From Rhizobium sp. 32-5/1 (GTDB lineage Bacteria > Pseudomonadota > Alphaproteobacteria > Rhizobiales > Rhizobiaceae): 64,000 nt of DNA. Below are positions 44,862 to 55,125 of the stretch, one piece after another. The stretch covers positions 3,536,501-3,600,500 of the forward strand of contig NZ_CP120638.1 in NCBI RefSeq assembly GCF_029537235.1, read 5' to 3'. A program made the translations under genes and the position numbers. How positions within the stretch are numbered: position 1 is the first letter of the stretch; the number at the start of each line of letters is the position of its first letter. Under the pieces are notes generated by a model that saw only the letters and a program-made list of their open reading frames with translations, made no database searches and had not been told where the DNA came from.

Positions 44862-45800
44862 CTAGTAGAACCGGTAGCCGTCGGAGATTTCCTGTCCCAG
44901 ACGATTATTGTGGCTGATGAAGTTCTCGATATATTCGTGCAGCCCCTGATCCATGACGTCCTTGATCGAATGACTGCGCAGCGACGCGAGCGTCGCTTCC
45001 GCCGTCGCATGGGCGCCATGGCTTTCGCCGTATTCCCGCGCCAGATAGCCGAGATTGCTCGCGATCTTTTCGTAGCAATAGGCAAGCGATCTTGGCATGC
45101 GGCCGTTGAGGATCAGAAAGTCGGCAATGTTCGACGCCTTGTATTCCGCCTCGTAGACCCAGCCATAGGAGCGATGCGCCGAAACCGAGCGCAGGATCGA
45201 TTCCCACTGGACGTTGTCGATCGAAGAGCCGACCTGGCTGACGGCTGGCAAAAGCACGTAGTATTTCACGTCTAGAATGCGGGCGGTGTTGTCGGCGCGT
45301 TCGATGAAGGTGCCGATGCGGGAGAAATTGAAGATCTCGTTGCGCAGCATGGTGCCATGAAACGCGCCACGGATGAGGCCCGTCTTGCGCTTGATCGCGT
45401 CGATCACCTCCGGCAGGTCAGCCGGCTTGACGCGGCGGGCCAGAAGCGCCTTTAGATCGAGGTAACATTCGTTCGTCGCTTCCCACGTCTCGCGGGTCAA
45501 TGCGGTTCGCACCATGCGGGCATTGCTGCGACCGGCATCGATGCACGACATGACGCTCGACGGATTGCTCCGTTCGCGCAACAGGAAATCGATGGCATCG
45601 GCACTGGTCAGCTTGTCATGCGTATCGTCGTAGATATCGCGGACGCCCGAGCTTTGCAGCACGCCGTCCCAATCGTCTTCCGTGGCTTCCGAGCGGGTCA
45701 GCGACATGCGCAGGCCGGCGTCGATCAGCCGGGCGCTGTTTTCCGCGCGCTCAATATAGCGGAACATCCAGTACAAACCGTTTGCGGTTCTTCCAAGCAT
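44862..45800 (-). CDS. Alpha-E domain protein
   Basis: A 312-residue alpha-helical protein of the alpha-E family: LGRTANGLYWMFRYIERAENSARLIDAGLRM at the start, GTFIERADNTARILDVKYYVLLP in the middle with repeated ERA/E motifs, and LGQEISDGYRFY at the end. The family is found with ATP-grasp peptide ligase-like proteins and transglutaminases and is proposed to take part in peptide-tag or peptide-bond chemistry. It lies 6 nt after the ATP-grasp gene. Confidence 0.88.
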   Translation of the reverse strand: MLGRTANGLYWMFRYIERAENSARLIDAGLRMSLTRSEATEDDWDGVLQSSGVRDIYDDTHDKLTSADAIDFLLRERSNPSSVMSCIDAGRSNARMVRTALTRETWEATNECYLDLKALLARRVKPADLPEVIDAIKRKTGLIRGAFHGTMLRNEIFNFSRIGTFIERADNTARILDVKYYVLLPAVSQVGSSIDNVQWESILRSVSAHRSYGWVYEAEYKASNIADFLILNGRMPRSLAYCYEKIASNLGYLAREYGESHGAHATAEATLASLRSHSIKDVMDQGLHEYIENFISHNNRLGQEISDGYRFY

Positions 45801-45806
45801 AATGCG

Positions 45807-47216
45807 TCAGTCCTCCAGAACCCAGGTATCCTTGGTGCCGCCGCCCTGGCTGGAATTCACCACCAGCGATCCGGCTTTCAATGCCACGCGGGTAAGCCCG
45901 CCCGGTATGATCTGCACCTTGTCGGAAACGAGAACATAGGGGCGAAGATCCACATGGCGTGGCGCAATGCCCTTGTTGACGAGGATCGGCACCGTCGAAA
46001 GCGATAGTGTCGGCTGCGCAATATAGTTGTTGGGGCGTGACTTCAGTTTCTCGGCAAAAAGCGTGCGTTCTTTCTTCGAGGCGGTCGGCCCGACAAGCAT
46101 GCCGTAGCCGCCGGAGCCGTGGACCTCCTTGACGACAAGGTCTGCGAGGTTTTCCAGCACGTATTTCAGGCTGTCCGGCTCGGCACAGCGCCAGGTCGGC
46201 ACGTTTTCGAGCAGCGGCTTGCGGCCGGTATAGAATTCGACAATCTCCGGCATGTAGGAATAGATCGCCTTGTCGTCGCAGATGCCGGTGCCGGGCGCAT
46301 TGGCGATGGTAATGTTTCCGGCGCGATAGACATCCATGATGCCGGGAACGCCGAGCGCCGATTCAGGCTTGAACGTCAAAGGATCAAGATAGTCGTCGTC
46401 GACGCGGCGGTAGAGCACGTCGATCGCCTCATAGCCGCGGGTCGTGCGCATCTTCACCTTGCCGTCAATGACGCGCAGGTCGGAGCCTTCGACCAGTTCC
46501 ACGCCCATCATGTCGGCGAGGAACGAATGTTCATAATAGGCGGAATTATAAATGCCGGGGGTGAGCACCGCAACGCGCGGCTTGCCCTCGCAGCCGGGAG
46601 GGGCAAGCGAGGCGAGGCTCTGGCGCAAAAGGTAAGGGTAGTTTTCGACCGGCCGAACACGGTTTTGATGGAAGAGCTCCGGGAACATCTGCATCATCGT
46701 TTCGCGGTTTTCCAGCATGTAGCTGACACCGGACGGCGTGCGTGCATTGTCTTCCAGCACATAGAACTGATCCTCGCCGGTGCGCACGATGTCCGTGCCG
46801 ACGATGTGGGTATAGACGCCGCCCGGCGGCCGGAAGCCGATCATCTGCGGCAGGAAGGCCTCGTTGCGCTCGATCAGTTCGCGCGGGATTCGTCCCGCCT
46901 TGATGATTTCCTGCTTGTGGTAGATGTCGTCGAGAAAGGCGTTGAGCGCGATGACGCGCTGCTCGATGCCCTGTGCGAGTTTGCGCCATTCACGGCCGGA
47001 AATAATACGCGGGATCAGGTCGAAGGGGATAAGCTTTTCGGCGCTGTCGGCATGTCCATAGACCGCGAAGGTGATGCCGGTCTTGCGGAAGATATTCTCG
47101 GCGTCTTTCGATTTGACAATCAGGCGGGCCTTGTCCTGGGCTGCATACCAATCATTGTAAGTCGCATAAGGCTGGCGCGGGCTGTTGTCCGCATTCATCA
47201 TTTCGTCAAATGCCAA
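45807..47216 (-). CDS. Circularly permuted ATP-grasp type 2 protein
   Basis: A 469-residue ATP-dependent carboxylate-amine ligase-like protein. Typical segments: RVIALNAFLDDIYHKQEIIKAGRIPRELI, GGVYTHIVGTDIVRTGEDQFYVLEDNARTPSGVSYMLENR, LYRRVDDDYLDPLTF, VKEVHGSGGYGMLVGP, and LRPYVLVSDKVQIIPGGLTRVALKAGSLVVNSSQGGGTKDTWVL. The first codon is taken as the TTG at 47216 (AFDEMMNAD), as homologs begin MAFDEM. First gene of the cluster with alpha-E and transglutaminase. Confidence 0.9.
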   Translation of the reverse strand: MAFDEMMNADNSPRQPYATYNDWYAAQDKARLIVKSKDAENIFRKTGITFAVYGHADSAEKLIPFDLIPRIISGREWRKLAQGIEQRVIALNAFLDDIYHKQEIIKAGRIPRELIERNEAFLPQMIGFRPPGGVYTHIVGTDIVRTGEDQFYVLEDNARTPSGVSYMLENRETMMQMFPELFHQNRVRPVENYPYLLRQSLASLAPPGCEGKPRVAVLTPGIYNSAYYEHSFLADMMGVELVEGSDLRVIDGKVKMRTTRGYEAIDVLYRRVDDDYLDPLTFKPESALGVPGIMDVYRAGNITIANAPGTGICDDKAIYSYMPEIVEFYTGRKPLLENVPTWRCAEPDSLKYVLENLADLVVKEVHGSGGYGMLVGPTASKKERTLFAEKLKSRPNNYIAQPTLSLSTVPILVNKGIAPRHVDLRPYVLVSDKVQIIPGGLTRVALKAGSLVVNSSQGGGTKDTWVLED

Positions 47217-47568
47217 CGGTGTGATCCCCTTTTTTGTCATTTGAGTACAACAGCAAGTGCAATGCAAGAAGCATGCTCATTTCAGGGCAAAAGAAATTTT
47301 CAGGTGGAAAATGCCGAATTTTTGAACGCGGTGACATCGGGTAGGGATTGTTGCAAGCGCTTTGGCTCATCGACCATGTTTTCTCTTTCAACAGCGGGTG
47401 TTCGAGAAAAAGCTGGATGCCGTCCGTTTGTTCATCTGCCTGCTATTTCATCGCAAGGGCTCTGGTGTGCCAAGGTCGCATTTTGGTGAACCTCAGTATC
47501 AGGAATTTTGTTTTGACCATCAGCACGCGTGTCTCTATCGCAGGCGCTTTGTGCGGCAGGGATAGAAT
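47217..47568. other. Intergenic region between ATP-grasp and EamA genes, no gene seen
   Basis: This 352-nt gap lies between divergent genes and must contain their promoters. It is A+T-richer than its surroundings, with short oligo-T and oligo-A runs near the ATP-grasp start. Short frames inside it lack ribosome-binding sites and family resemblance. I see no operator, repeat or RNA with confidence. Confidence 0.5.
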
Positions 47569-48460
47569 ATGAGCCTCGATCGTCTGGCCCCGGCCATTTT
47601 TGTCCTGCTGTGGTCCACGGGCTGGGTCGTCGCCAAATATGCGGGCCTATTTGCCGAGCCGCTGACATTTCTCGTGCTGCGCTATCTCTGCGCCATCTCC
47701 CTGTTCATCGTCTTCTGCCTCGCAACGGGTGTGGAATGGCCGAAAACCAGGCGGGAATCTGCACATGCGGTCATCTCCGGCATGTTCCTGCACGGGTTCT
47801 ATCTGGCTTCCGTCTGGTGGGGAATCGGGCAGGGAGTGCCGGCGGCGCTGTCCGGTATCATTGCCGGGCTGCAGCCGCTGATGACGGCGGCGGTTGCGCC
47901 TGCGCTGATCGGCGAGCGACTGACGGGCCAGCAGCGGCTTGGTCTTTCGCTCGGCTTCGTCGGCATCGCCATCGCCGTTCTGCCCAAGGTCTTGATAATC
48001 GATACCGGTTCGACGCCGATTCCGTGGCTGCCGGTGGCGCTCAATGTCCTCGGCATGGCCGCCGTGACCTATGGAACCATTCATCAGAAGCGGTACCTTC
48101 AAAATGTCGACATCCGCTCGATTGCGACGCTGCAATATGTCGGAGCACTGATCGTCACCATCCCGTTGGCGCTCATGCTTGAGGATCTGCATGTGACCTG
48201 GAGCCTCGAACTGTTTGCGGCGCTCGCCTGGTCGGTGCTCGGACTGTCGATGGGTGCCATCGCCTTGCTGCTCTATTTGATCTCGTCGCGGTCAGGTGTC
48301 GCGGGCGGCATCTCTGATCTATCTCGTGCCGCCCCTCGCCGCCGTCCAGGCGGCGCTCCTGTTCGGGGAGGCGCTGACGCTGCCGATGATTATTGGGACA
48401 GTTATCGTTGTCATCGGCGTCTATCTGACGAATCGCAAGACAGCGCCGGTTGCGATGTAA
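47569..48460 (+). pseudogene. EamA/DMT-superfamily transporter, one frameshift
   Basis: Ten-helix drug/metabolite transporter (RhaT/EamA type): LAPAIFVLLWSTGWVVAKYAG, FLVLRYLCAISLFIVFCLATG, MFLHGFYLASVWWGIGQGVPAALSGIIAGLQPLMTAA. After SSRSGVA the first frame becomes basic. Removing one G from the G3 run at 48303-48305 restores ASLIYLVPPLAAVQAALLFGEALTLP and TVIVVIGVYLTNRK, ending at 48460 with 296 residues. Exporter of unknown substrate. Confidence 0.85.
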
Positions 48461-48479
48461 TCCCTCTTTAGGGTGAGGG

Positions 48480-48510
48480 AGCGATCGGGGCACGGGTGAC
48501 CCCGATCGCT
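48480..48510. terminator. Stem-loop after the EamA gene
   Basis: AGCGATCGGGG, 9-nt loop, CCCCGATCGCT: 11 perfect pairs between two convergent genes. Probably a bidirectional terminator, though no long T run follows. Confidence 0.65.
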
Positions 48511-48523
48511 GTCTGGAAATGGT

Positions 48524-48775
48524 TCAGCCAGTCGCGCCGACCGCTTTTTCCGGACCGCCATGGGCGGGGCCTTCTTCCTCGACGGCTCGCGGTGTCGGCG
48601 CAGTGATGACGCCATGATCGGGATCGTGAACGTCCTGTCCCTTGGATCCGTCGGCTGCTGTTGGCAGTTCGCGTTCACGGCTTTGGCGCTGCGTCTGCCG
48701 TAGGCTCGTCGCCTCGTTGATCAGGCTCGTCAGTTCGTCTCCGGAGAAATCGGAAAGGTCAAATGTCTGGGCCAT
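48524..48775 (-). CDS. Small acidic hypothetical protein
   Basis: An 83-residue soluble protein beginning MAQTFDLSDFSGDELTSLIN, then a charged stretch (RQTQRQSRERE) and a Pro/Gly-rich tail. The start at the internal Met (48775) has a GGGAGAC site; the longer form from 48802 does not. I do not recognise the family. It is similar in size and composition to small rhizobial proteins of unknown function. Confidence 0.55.
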   Translation of the reverse strand: MAQTFDLSDFSGDELTSLINEATSLRQTQRQSRERELPTAADGSKGQDVHDPDHGVITAPTPRAVEEEGPAHGGPEKAVGATG

Positions 48776-48917
48776 GATTGTCTCCCTGGCTGGCTGCATC
48801 ATGGGCTAAACGCGCAACTTCGAGATTCGCCTCATAGGCGCCGGCAAATTTTCATCCAGGCCGCGTGGATGAATATCACACGACCACACCCGCGTTTTCC
48901 GAAAGAGGCAGACGAAC

Positions 48918-48946
48918 AAAAAAGCGGCGGGAATTGATCCCGCCGC
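48918..48946 (-). terminator. Rho-independent terminator of the helicase gene
   Basis: On the minus strand GCGGCGGGA, 5-nt loop, TCCCGCCGC followed by six T residues, 36 nt after the helicase stop. A textbook terminator. Confidence 0.85.
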
Positions 48947-48981
48947 CGTTCGATTTTCAAATTATCGCTTACGCGAAAGGC

Positions 48982-50510
<1,529 letters not shown>

Positions 50511-50808
50511 TTGTATTGCCTTTTCGGGGCGCCAAACGCATTCGCCGGAACAGCACCATGCGGTTCCAGTGTCGATTGGCGTCAAGAACCCCGCGTGATT
50601 TGGGAACTTGTGGGTTGACAAAGCGGTCTGCGCTGATTTTGCCGGGTTCGGCAAAACATTTTCTGGTGCGCTTATCCTTCGTTAGGGATCTATGAGATCC
50701 CGCAGGCCGCTCACGCGGCGGCCGGAAGGTGACGCTGCGCCTCAGATCGTTGTTTTTGCCGCAAAAGTCAAGTGATAGTTTTTGCAGATGCGAAGGGCTG
50801 CCCTGCGC

Positions 50809-51909
50809 TCAGGACATGACAAGCTCGAAATCGCCGCCGGCCAGCACGGCGCCATTCACGAGGATTTCGATGCGGTGGGCGCCCGGATAATATTGCCGGG
50901 TGGTAATGGCGCGCATCGCGTGGCGGCGGGCCATCGTGACGGACTCCCCAGCGCCCAGCTCCAGGCTCGTCCACTTGAAGACCTTTGGCGCAAGCGATCC
51001 GTTCGCCTTGCGATGATGCACGGCATAGTCGATCATCAGCCGCTGTGGACTTGCGCCCTCATTGGACAGCGTAAGCGTGAAGCCAAGGTGTTCTCCGAAG
51101 ATCACAGACGGCGTCTCGATCAAGATGCTGGCGCTGATTCCCGCTGCAGGCGCGAAGCCGAAATTCGCAAGCGCATCTCCATGGCCCTTCTTCAGGAGCG
51201 TGCGTGAGGCATGCCGCAGCAATTGCCGCCTTTGCGGGGAGGCATCTATCATCGCGTCGCGCACGAAGGTGGCGACGAGATCGGGGTGATCCTTGGCAAT
51301 ATCGTTCAGGCTGTTGGCAACGGAGCGGCGCACATAGTCTTCCGGGTCGTCGATCAGCGCCGTCAGGATTGGCAGTATGGGTTGCGGATCGCGCACCAGC
51401 GCTGGCAGGCGCATGGCCCAGGGCAGGCGGGGGCGGGTGCCTTCCGAGGCAAGCCGGCGGACGTGATGATTGGCGTCGTTGACCCAGTCGAGGATGGTTG
51501 CAAGCGACCGGCCCTGATCCTTGTGGATGAAAGCCCGGATGCCGAATTCGGCGGTGAAATGCGGCGTCAGCGCCTTTAGCAAACCCAGTGACAGGTCGAG
51601 GTGATCAAGACCCTTTTCCGCGATGAACTGGTTGACCGGCAGCAGCTCCCATCCCGTGAGGCCGGGCCTTTCTGCGCTGGGCAGGCTGGCTTTCAGGATG
51701 GCCGCGGCCTGCGCAAAACCCCTCGGCAAGGTCTCGACCAATGCGGCGCGGATCTGCTGCGCCCGCTGCATGAGTTCGAGGCTGGCCATGTCCTGCACAG
51801 CGATAACGACAAACCGAGCCCTGTCAAAGCCCGAATAAGCCGCGGCAATAATGTCCCCCATGCGCTCGACGAGGCCCGGGTGAAGCAGGTTTTTCAGCGG
51901 TTCGGCCAT
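50809..51909 (-). CDS. DNA alkylation repair protein, AlkC-like with C-terminal Ig-like domain
   Basis: A 366-residue HEAT-like-repeat DNA glycosylase. LLPVNQFIAEKGLDHLDLSLGLLKALTPHFTAEFGIRAFIHKD and LDWVNDANHHVRRLASEGTRPRLPW, with VRRSVANSLNDIAKDHPDLV, are AlkC-type repeat segments. A C-terminal beta domain (ASILIETPSVIFGEHLGFTLTLSNEG to DFELVMS) matches the Ig-like domain described in some AlkC proteins. AlkC excises alkylated bases such as 3-methyladenine without base flipping. The start at Met of AEPLKNLLHPGL (51909) has a GAGGAC site; two 21-bp direct repeats lie just upstream. Confidence 0.85.
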   Translation of the reverse strand: MAEPLKNLLHPGLVERMGDIIAAAYSGFDRARFVVIAVQDMASLELMQRAQQIRAALVETLPRGFAQAAAILKASLPSAERPGLTGWELLPVNQFIAEKGLDHLDLSLGLLKALTPHFTAEFGIRAFIHKDQGRSLATILDWVNDANHHVRRLASEGTRPRLPWAMRLPALVRDPQPILPILTALIDDPEDYVRRSVANSLNDIAKDHPDLVATFVRDAMIDASPQRRQLLRHASRTLLKKGHGDALANFGFAPAAGISASILIETPSVIFGEHLGFTLTLSNEGASPQRLMIDYAVHHRKANGSLAPKVFKWTSLELGAGESVTMARRHAMRAITTRQYYPGAHRIEILVNGAVLAGGDFELVMS

Positions 51910-51977
51910 GATGTCCTCGCTAGTCGTTCGCCGGATCATAGGGCAATGAACGCGCGGGTGCAGGCGTCTGCCCGGTC

Positions 51978-52019
51978 TTTCCCCGATGAAGTTTTGCCTT
52001 TCCCCGATGAAGTTTTGCA
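51978..52019. repeat. Two tandem 21-bp repeats upstream of the AlkC-like gene
   Basis: TTTCCCCGATGAAGTTTTGC plus one base, repeated head to tail at 51978-51998 and 51999-52019 with 20 of 21 bases identical. They lie about 70-110 nt upstream of the AlkC-like start. They may be paired activator sites or a local duplication. Confidence 0.85.
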
Positions 52020-52140
52020 CGCGCCGCGAATTTTCGAGGAACCAACCGACTCGCGCTGACGTTGGGATGAGTTGCCCAAGCGGCGGGCTATAGGGGCTTG
52101 CCGCGAATGTGCATCACACAGCATGATCCAGGAGTAGACA

Positions 52141-52587
52141 ATGACCACCACATGGATTCTCGCCGCCGACGGTAATCAGGCCCGCCTTTTGAAGGGCGTC
52201 AATTTCCTGAAGGACGACAACCAGAACCTTGAACAGGAGGTTTTCCAACTGGATACCAAACGTGCCCAGGACATCATGGCCGACAAACCTGGCCGCAGCC
52301 ATTCATCGACGGGACATGGCCGTTCCGCCATGGAATACAGCAGCGACCCGGTGCGCGAGGAGCAGCAGAAGTTCACCTCCGATGTGGCCGACAAGATCGA
52401 CGACTATGCACAGCAGGGGGCCTTCGACCGGCTGGTGCTTTGCGCTGCACCCCAGACGCTGGGTGACTTGCGCTCCATGCTGTCGGCGAGAGTGCGGGAA
52501 AAGACCACCGTCGAGATAAACAAGGATTACAGCAACTTGCCGACCGACAAGCTGATCGCCTCGGTCAAGTCGGCTATGTCCAACTGA
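52141..52587 (+). CDS. Host-attachment / baeRF-like protein
   Basis: A 148-residue protein of the family annotated host-attachment protein, related to bacterial archaeo-eukaryotic release-factor-like (baeRF) domains. Visible segments: TTWILAADGNQARLLKGV at the start, a variable acidic/charged middle with HGRSAMEYSSDPVREEQQKF, FDRLVLCAAPQTLGDLRSMLS, and VEINKDYSNLPTDKL near the end. ATG 52141 with a GGAG site. In Agrobacterium a member was linked to plant attachment, but the general molecular role of the family is uncertain. Confidence 0.82.
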   Translation: MTTTWILAADGNQARLLKGVNFLKDDNQNLEQEVFQLDTKRAQDIMADKPGRSHSSTGHGRSAMEYSSDPVREEQQKFTSDVADKIDDYAQQGAFDRLVLCAAPQTLGDLRSMLSARVREKTTVEINKDYSNLPTDKLIASVKSAMSN

Positions 52588-52601
52588 TCTGGCTCGTCTG
52601 G

Positions 52602-54205
52602 TCAGAAGTCCGTCGCAACGCCGCCTTCGCGCTTGCGGCGGGCAACGAAGTCGTCCAGTTCCTCCTCGATCGCCCGATCAAGCGGAGGCTTTTCGTATTC
52701 GTTGAGCTTTTCCTTGAAGACGCGGTTGGCGTGGTCGTAGGTTGTCGGCCGTCCGGCTTCTGTCCAGGTCTCGAAATTGCGCCAGTCGGAGAGGATCGGC
52801 GAATAGAAGGCTGTCTCATAGCGCGCCAGCGTATGGGCTGTGCCGAAGTAATGGCCGCCGGGCCCGACATCGCGAACCGCATCAAGGCCAAGCGCGTCCT
52901 CGCTGACATCAAGCGGCGTCAGAAATTCGGCAACCATCTGCAGCATATCGACGTCGAGGATGAATTTTTCGAAGGAGGCCGTCAGCCCGCCCTCGCTCCA
53001 TCCGGCCGAGTGCATGATGAAATTACCGCCGCCCTGCGTCAGCGCCCAGAGCGAGAAGCCGGATTCGTATGCTGCCTGCGCATCAAGTGTGTTCGACGCG
53101 TTGGTGTTCGAGGTACGGTAGGGGATGTTATAGCGGCGGGCGAGCTGGCCGCCGGCGATCACCGCCTTCATGTATTCCGGTGTCCCAAAAGCTGGTGCAC
53201 CGGTCTTCATGTCGACATTGGAGGTAAAGCCGCCATACATGACCGGTGCACCCTTGCGCACCATCTGCGTGAAGGCGATGCCGGCCAAAGCTTCCGCATT
53301 CTGCTGCACGACGGCGCCGGCGATGGTCACCGGCGCCATGGCACCGGCCAGTGTGAACGGCGTGACGACCACGACCTGATTGCGCGAGGACATTTCGATT
53401 ATGCCCTGAAGCATCGGCCCGTCGAGCCGCAGCGGCGAGGACGTGTTGATAATGGTGAACAGGAAGGTTCCCGCTCCATCTGCTCGGCAGAAATTCCGCG
53501 GCCGATACGGGCAATTTCGAGCGCGTCGATATTGCGCTGCTGGCCAAGCGAATAGCAGTGAAAGGCCTTGTCGGTCAGCTTCACCATGTCGGACAGGCAA
53601 TCGAGATGGCGCACCGAGGCGTGGATGTCGATCGGTTCGACCGGATAGCCGCCTGTCGTGTGGATGATGTCATAGGACTGCGCCAGCTTGACTAGCTTGC
53701 GAAAATCGTCCTGATTGCCGGCGCGGCGTCCGCCCTCACGATCCGAGACGAAGGGGGCCGAGGCGATCTGCGCGAAGACGAGATTGTTGCCGCCGATCTC
53801 AACGTTGCGGATCGGGTTGCGGGCATGCAGGGTAAAGGCCGGAGGAACCGATGCCATCATCTCCATGATCAGGCCGCGGTCGAAGCGGACGCGGTCGGTC
53901 CCGGCCGTCACGTCGGCGCCGGCCGCCTTCATGCGTTGCCGGGCCTCCGGCAGGATCACGTCCATGCCGATTTCCTCAAGGATCGTCAGCGACGCATCAT
54001 GGATCGCTTCGAGCGCATCTTCGCTGAGCACCGTCGATTTTGCCATGGTGTTGACGAGGTTGAGATATTTCGAATTTCCGGTGGACCGGCGCGCGGTCCG
54101 GTCACCGCCACGACCACCAGTGCGCCGGCGGCGCTCGACGGGGGCATCTGTCTGATCGGCCATCTGATCGGCTTGAGGAAGGGCGGAAAATTCGTTGTCG
54201 CTCAT
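52602..54205 (-). pseudogene. Trimethylamine methyltransferase (MttB)-family protein, one frameshift
   Basis: Corrinoid-protein methyltransferase-like TIM-barrel of the MttB/MtgB superfamily. The N-terminal half has LSEDALEAIHDASLTILEEIGMDVILPEARQRM and RHLDCLSDMVKLTDKAFHCYSLGQQRNIDALEI; the second half has PVMYGGFTSNVDMKTGAPAFGTPEYMKAVIAGGQLARRY and ALGLDAVRDVGPGGHYFGTAHTLARYETAFYSP. The frame breaks at GG 53466-53467 (plus); one base restores EREPFLFTIINTSSPLR and 534 residues. No in-frame TAG is present, so it is the non-pyrrolysine type. The start is ATG 54205. The substrate may be a betaine-like quaternary amine. Confidence 0.87.
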
Positions 54206-54351
54206 GATATTTCCATCGCGTTTGGACACGATGGTGATGTTGCAGATTTGGGTGTCGCCATGCGCCACCATTTGCGACAGCAAACTTCCCTGAAAGGAAA
54301 CCGGATCGAAATCGTGCCCGTTTGCAGGCGCCGGCAATCATTCCAGATGCT

Positions 54352-55086
54352 CTAGATCGGCTGTTTTATGCCGCAGAGCATTTCGCGTTTTGCGCCAAAC
54401 CCCTTGCGCCGTTCGACGGCAAAACCGGCTGCCTGAAGATTTCTGCGCACGAATCCGGCCGCCGCATAGGTGGCGAAGGAACCGCCGGGATTGGTTCTGT
54501 CGAAGACGCTGCGCATCAGGTCCAGCGACCACATGTCGGGATTGCGCAATGGCGCGAAGCCGTCGAGATACCAGGCATCGAAAATGGGCGCGAAGGATGT
54601 GAGTTGCGTTTCGGCCGTTCCAATCACCACCGTCAGCCGCACATCGCTGCTGAATTCAATGGTGACGTTGCCGGCTGGCTCCATCGACCACGCCGCACAC
54701 AGCGCGTTACGTTCGTCGTTGATTTCGGGCCAGCGCGATAGCGCGCGGTCAATCTCGTTTGCCTTCATGGGAAAACGCTCGAAGGAGATGAAATGGAGGT
54801 GCTGGCCATCTCGGGGCACCTGCTTCCATTGCCGCCATGTCTCGCAGAAATTCAGCCCGGTGCCGAAGCCGAGTTCGCCGATGTTAAAATCCGTCGCGTT
54901 TTGCCAGCGGGCGATTACATCATTACCGCCCAGGAACACATGGTCGCATTCCAGCCGGCCATCCTCGCGGCAATAAAAATGATCGCCAAATTCGGCCGAA
55001 TAGGGCATATCGCCCTCATGCCATTCCAGCGTGTGACGCTCTGGTTTCTGGCACTCTGGCGAAGCTGAGTTTTCGGTGTCGATCAT
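54352..55086 (-). CDS. mnmD: tRNA 5-methylaminomethyl-2-thiouridine methyltransferase MnmD
   Basis: SAM-dependent methyltransferase that completes mnm5s2U34 in tRNA wobble positions, equal to the N-terminal half of E. coli MnmC. Segments: LEWHEGDMPYSAEFGDHFYC, VFLGGNDVIARW, DFNIGELGFGTGLNFCETW (SAM-binding), WYLDGFAPLRNPDMWS, and GGSFATYAAAGFVRRNLQAAGFAVERRKGFGAKREM. ATG 55086. Divergent from an FAD-oxidase gene that resembles the other half of MnmC, 39 nt away. Confidence 0.9.
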   Translation of the reverse strand: MIDTENSASPECQKPERHTLEWHEGDMPYSAEFGDHFYCREDGRLECDHVFLGGNDVIARWQNATDFNIGELGFGTGLNFCETWRQWKQVPRDGQHLHFISFERFPMKANEIDRALSRWPEINDERNALCAAWSMEPAGNVTIEFSSDVRLTVVIGTAETQLTSFAPIFDAWYLDGFAPLRNPDMWSLDLMRSVFDRTNPGGSFATYAAAGFVRRNLQAAGFAVERRKGFGAKREMLCGIKQPI

Positions 55087-55125
55087 GACCCGTCGGATAA
55101 TCCTCATAGCGGAGAAGGTCAATCG

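Noticed and set aside
46119..47489. A 456-codon plus-strand frame opposite the ATP-grasp gene
   Set aside because: Antisense shadow. The minus-strand protein has complete ATP-grasp signatures.
52602..54337. Pyrrolysine-containing MttB
   Set aside because: The break is a one-base deletion near 53466 and not a TAG codon. No in-frame amber is present and no pyl genes are seen.
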